Below are positions 1 to 4,864 of a DNA stretch of 10,355 nt, in pieces. Below the pieces are notes generated by a model. That model made no database searches. It saw only the letters and a program-made list of their open reading frames with translations, and was not told the DNA's origin. Source of the DNA: Clostridia bacterium (GTDB taxonomy: Bacteria; Bacillota; Clostridia; Christensenellales; Aristaeellaceae); the NCBI GenBank assembly GCA_016295665.1, contig JAEDKS010000081.1, positions 1-10,355 on the forward strand, written 5' to 3'. The translations under genes were made by a program, and so were the position numbers. Position 1 is the stretch's first letter, and each line of letters begins with the position of its first letter.

Positions 1-2
1 CC

Positions 3-1007
3 TCCGGCAGCATCTACTTCAAGGGCAAGCGCATCGCCGCCGGCACCCTGTCCTACAAGCAGGCCATCGCCAGGGCCCGGGCCGAGATGAAGACCGCGAC
101 GCCCGAGCGTCAGGCGGAGCTGAAGCAGTTCATCGCTGAGCAGCGCAGAGAGATCGCCTCCGCCCGCTACGACCACCGCAACTGCGATAAGCTCTATGCC
201 GGCGCCGTGACCGAGGCGGTGGATCAGAAGTACGCGCCGCTGCTTGCCGCAGCGCAGGGAGAGGAGAAGGCAAAGCTCCAGAAGGAGTACGAGTACGAGC
301 GCCGCATCGCGAAGAAGCAGCGCTTCATCACCCAGATTCAGATGATCTTCCAGGATCCTATCGCCTCCCTGGATCCCCGCATGACGGTGTATGACACCAT
401 CGCCGAGGGTCTGGTGATTCGCGGGGAGAAGAACAAGGAGGTCATCGACGAGAAGGTCTACCGGGTGCTGGAGATGGTGGGTCTGGTGCGCGAGCACGCG
501 GGCCGCTATCCCCACGAGTTCTCCGGCGGACAGCGGCAGCGCATCGGCGTGGCCCGCGCCGTGGTCATGAACCCGGAGCTCATCATCGCCGACGAGCCTA
601 TCAGCGCACTGGACGTGTCCATTCAGGCGCAGGTCATCAACCTGCTCAACGACCTCCGCCGGGAGCTGGGACTGACCATTCTGTTCATCGCCCATGACCT
701 GTCCGTGGTCAAGTACTTCTCCGACCGCATCGGCGTCATGTACTTCGGACATCTGGTGGAGCTGGCAACCTCCGACGAGCTGTTTGCCCATCCGCTGCAT
801 CCCTACACCCGCTCCCTGCTGAGCGCCATTCCCCAGCCCGATCCCTTCGCGGAGAAGCGCCGTCAGCGCATCAAGTACGACCCGCTGTCCGCCCATGACT
901 ACACCACGGACAAGCCCTCCCTGCGGGAGGTCGCGCCGGGCCACTTCGTGCAGTGCAACGACGCGGAGTTCGCCGCCTATCAGCAGCAGCTCCGCGAGGA
1001 GCAGTGA
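3..1007 (+). CDS. Oligopeptide/dipeptide ABC transporter ATP-binding protein (OppF/DppF type), 5' partial
   Basis: This is the ATPase subunit that powers an oligopeptide/dipeptide importer at the inner face of the membrane. The start and the Walker A P-loop lie before the window; the open frame runs in from base 3, giving 334 visible residues that begin with SGSIYFKGKR, the strand after Walker A. Visible ABC elements are the Q-loop QMIFQDP (about residues 113-119), signature FSGGQRQR (173-180), Walker B LIIADEP followed by the D-loop SALD (193-204) and the switch histidine in FIAHD (H231). The C-terminus carries the family-specific oligopeptide tail (HPLHPYTRSLLSAIPQPDP). A charged, helical stretch of about 80 extra residues sits between the first strand and the Q-loop, where the usual distance is near 27 residues. 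The frame is intact through it, so it looks like a real insertion. The substrate cannot be told from this part. The other transporter genes presumably lie upstream. Confidence 0.95.
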   Translation, partial: SGSIYFKGKRIAAGTLSYKQAIARARAEMKTATPERQAELKQFIAEQRREIASARYDHRNCDKLYAGAVTEAVDQKYAPLLAAAQGEEKAKLQKEYEYERRIAKKQRFITQIQMIFQDPIASLDPRMTVYDTIAEGLVIRGEKNKEVIDEKVYRVLEMVGLVREHAGRYPHEFSGGQRQRIGVARAVVMNPELIIADEPISALDVSIQAQVINLLNDLRRELGLTILFIAHDLSVVKYFSDRIGVMYFGHLVELATSDELFAHPLHPYTRSLLSAIPQPDPFAEKRRQRIKYDPLSAHDYTTDKPSLREVAPGHFVQCNDAEFAAYQQQLREEQ

Positions 1008-1009
1008 CC

Positions 1010-1423
1010 ATGCGGCGCAAGCTCCTGAAGGCGGTGCTGCGCTACGGCATCACCGTGCTCATCGGGGCCGCCATCGCCCTGACGCTTGCCTGGACAAGGC
1101 AGGGGGAGGTGCGGCAGATCGCGCAGCCGGGCGTGAATCAGACGCTGTGGTGTCTCAGCGACGGCTGCTTTGTGGCGGGTCTGCTGCTGACGGGCGTGGG
1201 CGTGCTGGTGTGGGTTTCCTCCACGGGCTTCTTCGACATCTTCAGCTATGCCATGCGCAGCCTGCTGGTGCTGTTCACGCCCCTGCGCAGCCCGGAGAAG
1301 CATGAGCGCTTCATTGACTACAAGACCCGGCGGGCGGAAAAGCGCCGTCCCGCGCAGTGGTTCCTGCTGATCGTCGGTGTTGTCTATCTGGCGCTGGCGG
1401 CGGTGTTCATGGGGCTGATGTAG
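1010..1423 (+). CDS. DUF3899 family small integral membrane protein
   Basis: A 137-residue membrane protein of unknown function. The ATG at 1010 lies 2 nt after the oppF-like stop, and its ribosome binding site (GAGGAG) is inside the end of that gene, so the two are probably translated in a coupled way. Three hydrophobic segments are visible at about residues 10-28, 52-70 and 116-135. A conserved-looking centre (WVSSTGFFDIFSYAMRS, 68-84) and a basic loop (EKHERFIDYKTRRAEKRRP, 96-114) follow the second one. This pattern matches my recollection of DUF3899, a small Firmicute membrane family with no known role. Upstream in-frame ATGs inside oppF were rejected because they lack a Shine-Dalgarno sequence and would overlap the gene. 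A terminator follows directly, so this is the last gene of the transporter operon. A direct role in peptide uptake is only a guess from position. Confidence 0.75.
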   Translation: MRRKLLKAVLRYGITVLIGAAIALTLAWTRQGEVRQIAQPGVNQTLWCLSDGCFVAGLLLTGVGVLVWVSSTGFFDIFSYAMRSLLVLFTPLRSPEKHERFIDYKTRRAEKRRPAQWFLLIVGVVYLALAAVFMGLM

Positions 1424-1431
1424 TCTGCTCT

Positions 1432-1465
1432 CCCGGCGGTCACACTGACCGCCGGGATTTTCCTT
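1432..1465 (+). terminator. Rho-independent terminator of the opp/DUF3899 operon
   Basis: A perfect 11-bp stem (CCCGGCGGTCA at 1432-1442, TGACCGCCGGG at 1446-1456) has a 3-nt loop and is followed by ATTTTCCTT. It starts 8 nt after the DUF3899 stop and cleanly separates that operon from the next gene. Confidence 0.93.
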
Positions 1466-1472
1466 GCGCGGA

Positions 1473-1501
1473 TTGTCAGACGGGAAAAGATGTGCTATGA
1501 T
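1473..1501 (+). promoter_or_regulatory. Predicted sigma-A promoter for the NAGPA-domain gene
   Basis: The -35 box is TTGTCA (1473-1478) and the -10 box is TATGAT (1496-1501), with an exact 17-bp spacer and an extended -10 TG at 1493-1494. It lies between the preceding terminator and the gene start, giving a leader of only about 18 nt that holds little beyond the ribosome binding site. Confidence 0.8.
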
Positions 1502-1510
1502 GCAGGTGAT

Positions 1511-1520
1511 GGGAGGTGAT
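1511..1520 (+). promoter_or_regulatory. Near-perfect Shine-Dalgarno that selects a GTG start
   Basis: GGGAGGTGAT is almost fully complementary to the 16S rRNA 3' end. The GGAGG core is 9 nt from the GTG at 1526, which favours this GTG over the ATG codons at 1538 and 1541. Confidence 0.8.
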
Positions 1521-1525
1521 GTCCC

Positions 1526-2410
1526 GTGACAAAAAGAATGATGGCGATGCTGCTGGTGCTGCTGTGCCTCTCCCCCGGCGTGCGGGCGGAGCTGGTGCGG
1601 GAGGAGACGCTGCCCTTCTATCCCTACACCTCGGAGGGCACCTCGGTGCAGCGCCGCTACGAGAGCGATACCCTGCGCTACGTGGTGGAGGTCTACAAGG
1701 TGGGCGAGAAGCGCACCAAGTGCTTCGTGACCAAGGTGTGGATGGCGGAGCCGGGGCGGCAGATCAGAAAGGCCACCTCGGAGTGGCACGAGCATCTGGC
1801 GATGCCGCTGGACATGGCGAAAACGGTGGAGGGCGCCGCGCTGGTCATCAACGGCAGCGGCTACGTCAGTCCCATGTTCCCCTGGATTCCGGAGACGTAC
1901 CCCGGCACCAGCGAGGACTACTACTTCACGCCCCTCGGCTCCCTGACGGTTACCGACGGCGTGGTGTTCCGCAACCTGGAGGGCATTCCCTTCGTCGGGC
2001 TGACGCTGGAAAAGGACGGGCTGCACATGGTCGTGGGCGAGGACAACGCGGCGGTGCTGGCGAGGGAGCCCCTCCAGACCTGGTCCTTCTATGAGCAGTG
2101 CCCGCTGATTCTCAATCACGAGAGCATCCTTGACCGGGACTGGGACTTTGCGGGCAAGCGGGCCATTCGCACCATCATCGCCAAAATGGACGACAACAAC
2201 TACCTGATTCTGACCGTCACCAGCATTCATGGCCTGACCCTGCCGGAGGCCACGGACTGGCTGATGGCGCAGTTCGACCCGGAGTGGGCCTACAACCTGG
2301 ACGGCGGCCCGTCCACGGCGCTGCTGTGCCGCCGGAAGGGCAAAAAGAGCTTTCAGATCATCTACGGAGGAGAGCGCAAGGACGCGGACATCATGGCCTT
2401 CACCGAGTGA
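1526..2410 (+). CDS. Secreted phosphodiester glycosidase (NAGPA domain) protein
   Basis: A 294-residue exported protein of the phosphodiester glycosidase family, named after the mammalian enzyme that uncovers N-acetylglucosamine-1-phosphodiesters. Bacterial members are thought to act on sugar-phosphodiesters or polymers at the cell surface. The N-terminus is a typical signal peptide: basic TKR, hydrophobic core 5-16, and cleavage likely after VRA (residue 21). Family hallmarks are VINGSGY (108-113, usually INGGFF), the GIRTIIA-like strand (IRTIIAK, 214-220) and the decisive C-terminal motif NLDGGPSTALL (257-267). The start is GTG, supported by a near-perfect Shine-Dalgarno sequence. It has its own promoter and is flanked by a terminator upstream and the iscR promoter downstream, so it appears to be transcribed alone. 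I see no terminator with a T-run after it, so some read-through into iscR is possible. The substrate cannot be deduced; a role in envelope or exopolysaccharide turnover is inference. Confidence 0.88.
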   Translation: MTKRMMAMLLVLLCLSPGVRAELVREETLPFYPYTSEGTSVQRRYESDTLRYVVEVYKVGEKRTKCFVTKVWMAEPGRQIRKATSEWHEHLAMPLDMAKTVEGAALVINGSGYVSPMFPWIPETYPGTSEDYYFTPLGSLTVTDGVVFRNLEGIPFVGLTLEKDGLHMVVGEDNAAVLAREPLQTWSFYEQCPLILNHESILDRDWDFAGKRAIRTIIAKMDDNNYLILTVTSIHGLTLPEATDWLMAQFDPEWAYNLDGGPSTALLCRRKGKKSFQIIYGGERKDADIMAFTE

Positions 2411-2446
2411 AGCGGCGCGGGATGCGCGGCGAAAAAAAGCGGCGCG
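2411..2446 (+). repeat. 9-bp direct repeat AGCGGCGCG in the spacer before iscR
   Basis: AGCGGCGCG occurs at 2411-2419 and again at 2438-2446, separated by a run of seven A. It contains no T-run on the + strand and is therefore not a recognisable terminator for the upstream gene. It may be chance in GC-rich DNA. Confidence 0.35.
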
Positions 2447-2448
2447 TG

Positions 2449-2473
2449 AATGTTGACAAGAATGGTCGGGTAT
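2449..2473. promoter_or_regulatory. Putative IscR operator 1, overlapping the -35 box
   Basis: TTGAC (2453-2457) and GTCGGGTAT (2465-2473) form an imperfect dyad with a 7-bp centre that covers the -35 box and most of the spacer. Arm spacing is identical to the second dyad downstream. Binding here would block RNA polymerase. The assignment to IscR is inferred from position and symmetry. Confidence 0.45.
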
Positions 2474-2481
2474 GATAGAAT
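2453..2481 (+). promoter_or_regulatory. Predicted sigma-A promoter of the isc operon
   Basis: A consensus -35 TTGACA (2453-2458) and a -10 TAGAAT (2476-2481) are separated by exactly 17 bp, with an extended -10 TG at 2473-2474. Transcription should start near 2488. TATGAT at 2471-2476 also resembles a -10 but would leave only a 12-bp spacer, so TAGAAT is preferred. Confidence 0.85.
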
Positions 2482-2490
2482 AGCTCCGGA

Positions 2491-2514
2491 AATCCGATAA
2501 AAACAGTCGGGATT
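2491..2514. promoter_or_regulatory. Putative IscR operator 2, just downstream of the transcription start
   Basis: AATCCGAT (2491-2498) and GTCGGGATT (2506-2514) are inverted arms around a 7-bp centre; one base is missing in the left arm compared with a perfect dyad. It lies at about +4 to +27 of the predicted iscR transcript and shares the GTCGGG arm and spacing with the dyad 41 bp upstream. Confidence 0.5.
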
Positions 2515-2531
2515 ACGGCGGAGGCGAAGGA

Positions 2532-2978
2532 ATGAAGCTGTCCACGAAGGGGAAGTACGGGCTGTATGCCATGGATTATCTGGCCCAGCACGAGGGCGAT
2601 GGGCCGCAGCCGCTGAAGGCGGTGGCGGAGATCGGCGTGCAGGAGGATTATCTGGAGCAGCTGCTGGGCACCCTGCGAAGGGCGGGGCTGGTGACCACCG
2701 TGCGCGGGGCGCAGGGGGGCTATCAGCTGGCAAAGCCCGCGGATGAGATCACCGTGGGCGACATCATCGCCGCGACGGAGGGCCCGCTGTCCCTGGCGGA
2801 CTGCGTGAGCGATGGCGGCTGCTGTGACCGGAGCGACGGCTGCCGGGCGCGGCGGGTGTGGGGGTATCTGTCCCACGCCATCAACGGGCTGCTGACCTCC
2901 ATCACGCTGCGGGACATGCTGTCCCAGGCCGATTTCGGCATGGACAGGCCCGAGCCTTCGGAAAATTCCCGGTCATGA
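2532..2978 (+). CDS. iscR: Rrf2-family iron-sulfur cluster regulator IscR
   Basis: A 148-residue Rrf2-family transcription factor that should sense Fe-S cluster status and control the genes behind it. The N-terminal winged helix is typical (MKLSTKGKYGLYAMDYLAQ, 1-19), with the recognition-helix region VQEDYLEQLLGTLRRAGLV (36-54) and wing VRGAQGGYQLAKPADEITV (57-75). A cysteine cluster C91, C97, C98 and C104 in the effector segment matches the three-cysteine cluster site of IscR and separates it from CymR-type relatives without it. Cluster type and binding are inferred. The ATG at 2532 follows GGAGGCGAAGGA. The gene heads an iscR-iscS-iscU operon, as in many Clostridia, and two dyads around its promoter suggest autorepression. 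The extra cysteine next to C97 means the exact ligand set is uncertain. Confidence 0.93.
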   Translation: MKLSTKGKYGLYAMDYLAQHEGDGPQPLKAVAEIGVQEDYLEQLLGTLRRAGLVTTVRGAQGGYQLAKPADEITVGDIIAATEGPLSLADCVSDGGCCDRSDGCRARRVWGYLSHAINGLLTSITLRDMLSQADFGMDRPEPSENSRS

Positions 2979-3028
2979 CGAACAGCCGCCGGGCAACCCC
3001 GTGCGGCTCCACGGAAAGGACAACAGGC

Positions 3029-4249
3029 ATGATGAACCGTATCTATCTTGATAACGCCGCCACCACGGCGGTGGCACCTGCGGTGCTGGAGGCCATGCTC
3101 CCCTATTTCACCGAGGTGTACGGCAACCCCTCCAGCATCCATGCCACGGGCCGCACGGCCCATAAGGCGGTGGATCAGGCCCGGCGTCAGGTGGCTGCCG
3201 CCATCGGCGCTCAGCCCCAGGAAATCTACTTCACCGCCGGCGGCTCCGAGAGCGACAACTGGGCCATCAAGGGCACGGCCTTCGCCCGGCAGAGCAAGGG
3301 CAACCACATCATCACCAGCGCCATCGAGCACCACGCGGTGCTGCACACCTGCGCGTGGCTGGAGAAGCACGGCTTCGAGGTCACCTACCTGCCGGTGGAT
3401 GCCTTCGGCCGGGTCGATCCCGCCGATGTGGAGAAGGCCATCACCGACAAAACCATTCTGATCTCCATCATGGCGGCCAACAACGAGATCGGCACCCTGC
3501 AGCCCATCCGGGAGATCGGCGCCATCGCCAGGGCGCACAAGGTGCTGTTCCACACCGATGCGGTGCAGGCGGTGGGTGCCATTCCGCTGGACGTGAACGA
3601 GCTGAACGTGGACATGCTGTCCATGTCGGGCCACAAGTTCCACGGCCCCAAGGGTATTGGCGTTTTGTACATCCGCAAGGGCGTGCGCATCGACACCCTG
3701 ATTCACGGCGGCGCTCAGGAGCGCGGTCTGCGGGCCGGCACGGAGAACCTGCCGGGCATCGTGGGCATCGGCAAGGCCATCGAGCTGGCGACCGCCAACC
3801 TGGCGGAGAATGCCGCCCGCATGACGGCGCTGCGGGACAAGCTCATCGACGGCATTCTGGAGCGGATTCCGGACGTGCGGGTCAACGGTCACCGCACCGA
3901 GCGCCTGCCGAATAACTGCAACGTATCCATCCGCTACATCGAGGGCGAGGCCATGCTGCTGCGGCTGGATCTGGCGGGCATCGCGGGCTCCAGCGGCTCG
4001 GCGTGCACCTCCGGCAGCCTTGACCCCAGCCATGTGCTGCTGGCCATCGGCCTGCCCCATGAGATTGCCCACGGCTCCCTGCGGCTGACCCTGGGCACCG
4101 ACACCACGGAGCAGGACATCGACGCGGTGCTGGACACCCTGCCCGGCATCGTCAGCGACCTGCGGGCCATGAGCGTTCTGAACGAGCACACCACGACCGT
4201 CAGCGGCTTCTGCCCCTATCCCGGCGGCAGGAAGCCCGCGGGTGCCTGA
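3029..4249 (+). CDS. iscS: Cysteine desulfurase (IscS/NifS family)
   Basis: A PLP enzyme of 406 residues that converts cysteine to alanine and passes the sulfur as a persulfide to the IscU scaffold and probably to other acceptors. The N-terminus is classic (IYLDNAATTAVAPAVL, 5-20). The PLP-stacking histidine is in AIEHHAVLH (H101), the Schiff-base lysine in SGHKFHGPKG (K203) and the catalytic cysteine in SSGSACTSGS (C326). The long loop and the following SLDPSHVLLAIGL place it in group I (IscS/NifS) rather than SufS. RHTG-type substrate-binding residues appear as RAGTEN (235-240). The start at 3029 fits GGAAAGGA 8 nt upstream; the ATG at 3032 is also possible. The frame is open far upstream but without a good ribosome site. 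It lies 50 nt after iscR and 18 nt before iscU. The tail ends in a short extension with an extra cysteine (C395) whose role is unknown. Confidence 0.95.
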   Translation: MMNRIYLDNAATTAVAPAVLEAMLPYFTEVYGNPSSIHATGRTAHKAVDQARRQVAAAIGAQPQEIYFTAGGSESDNWAIKGTAFARQSKGNHIITSAIEHHAVLHTCAWLEKHGFEVTYLPVDAFGRVDPADVEKAITDKTILISIMAANNEIGTLQPIREIGAIARAHKVLFHTDAVQAVGAIPLDVNELNVDMLSMSGHKFHGPKGIGVLYIRKGVRIDTLIHGGAQERGLRAGTENLPGIVGIGKAIELATANLAENAARMTALRDKLIDGILERIPDVRVNGHRTERLPNNCNVSIRYIEGEAMLLRLDLAGIAGSSGSACTSGSLDPSHVLLAIGLPHEIAHGSLRLTLGTDTTEQDIDAVLDTLPGIVSDLRAMSVLNEHTTTVSGFCPYPGGRKPAGA

Positions 4250-4252
4250 GTG

Positions 4253-4259
4253 AAGGAGG
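4253..4259 (+). promoter_or_regulatory. Shine-Dalgarno deciding the iscU start
   Basis: AAGGAGG lies 8 nt before the ATG at 4268. A GTG at 4250 in the same frame would put this signal inside the gene, so 4268 is the better start. Confidence 0.8.
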
Positions 4260-4267
4260 CAAACGGT

Positions 4268-4648
4268 ATGTATAGCGAAAAGGTTATGGATCACTTCAGC
4301 AATCCGCGCAACGTGGGCGAGATTGAGAACCCCAGCGGCACGGGCACCGTGGGCAACGCCAAGTGCGGCGACATCATGAAGATGGACATCCGGGTGGAGG
4401 ACGGCATCATCACCGATGTGAAATTCAAGACCTTCGGCTGCGGCGCCGCCATCGCCACCAGCTCCATGGCGACGGAGATGGTGAAGGGCAAGAGCATCGA
4501 CGAGGCCCTGCAGCTGACCAATCAGGCCGTGGCGGAGGCGCTGGACGGCCTGCCCCCGGTGAAGATGCACTGCTCCATGCTGGCGGAGCAGGCGATTCAC
4601 GCGGCGGTGGAGGACTACCAGAAGAAGCAGGCCCAGTCGCAGGGCTGA
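4268..4648 (+). CDS. iscU: NifU-like Fe-S cluster scaffold protein (IscU)
   Basis: A 126-residue scaffold on which Fe-S clusters are built from iron and the sulfur delivered by the desulfurase encoded just before it. It consists of a single NifU N-terminal/IscU domain. It starts MYSEKVMDHFSNPRNVG, has the first ligand cysteine in GNAKCGD (C33, followed by the conserved D35), the second in FKTFGCGAAIATSSM (C58) and the third in VKMHCSML (C102). These three cysteines plus D35 form the cluster or zinc site in the family. It lacks the ferredoxin-like and C-terminal Nfu domains of full NifU. The ATG at 4268 is chosen from the strong ribosome site at 4253. It is the last gene of the operon: a terminator follows, and no mnmA, iscA, hscA, hscB or ferredoxin gene is attached. 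Confidence 0.95.
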   Translation: MYSEKVMDHFSNPRNVGEIENPSGTGTVGNAKCGDIMKMDIRVEDGIITDVKFKTFGCGAAIATSSMATEMVKGKSIDEALQLTNQAVAEALDGLPPVKMHCSMLAEQAIHAAVEDYQKKQAQSQG

Positions 4649-4679
4649 GCCCCGCAGCGGGAAAACAAGAGGACGGCAG

Positions 4680-4724
4680 GCGCCGCCCGGGTGCCGGATT
4701 GGCGGCAGAACGGGCGGCGCTTTT
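4680..4724 (+). terminator. Rho-independent terminator of the isc operon
   Basis: A perfect 10-bp outer stem (GCGCCGCCCG at 4680-4689, CGGGCGGCGC at 4711-4720) is followed by TTTTCC. The loop holds a second short stem (TGCCG 4692-4696, CGGCA 4703-4707). It lies 31 nt after the iscU stop. Confidence 0.88.
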
Positions 4725-4796
4725 CCGTGCGCGTCCGCCTGGCGGAGCCGATGGGTGAAAAGTGCAAAAAACCGCGCATACAGGACAAAAAGGGAA

Positions 4797-4825
4797 TTGC
4801 ATTTTGAACCCGCATCGCGTATGAT
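4797..4825 (+). promoter_or_regulatory. Predicted sigma-A promoter of the GH3/serine hydrolase operon
   Basis: TTGCAT (4797-4802) and TATGAT (4820-4825) are 17 bp apart. Transcription should start near 4832, giving a leader of about 33 nt with AAAGGAG at 4848-4854 as ribosome site. No convincing catabolite-responsive or LacI-type operator is visible nearby. Confidence 0.75.
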
Positions 4826-4864
4826 AGCAGATAGAGAATTCCTTCACAAAGGAGCGGAACGGAT

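Noticed and set aside
980..2230. A 416-codon - strand frame opposite the DUF3899 and NAGPA genes
   Set aside because: It runs through a terminator and promoter of the + strand and has the same shadow composition.
2723..4600. A 625-codon open frame on the - strand opposite iscR, iscS and iscU
   Set aside because: It is antisense to three well-identified genes, its translation is rich in H, A, G, R and Q without any family motif, and such long shadows are expected in GC-rich DNA with strong third-position bias.
4804..4817. Possible catabolite-responsive (cre-like) element in the GH3 promoter
   Set aside because: TGAACCCGCATCGC has about five mismatches at conserved cre positions, so it is not supported.
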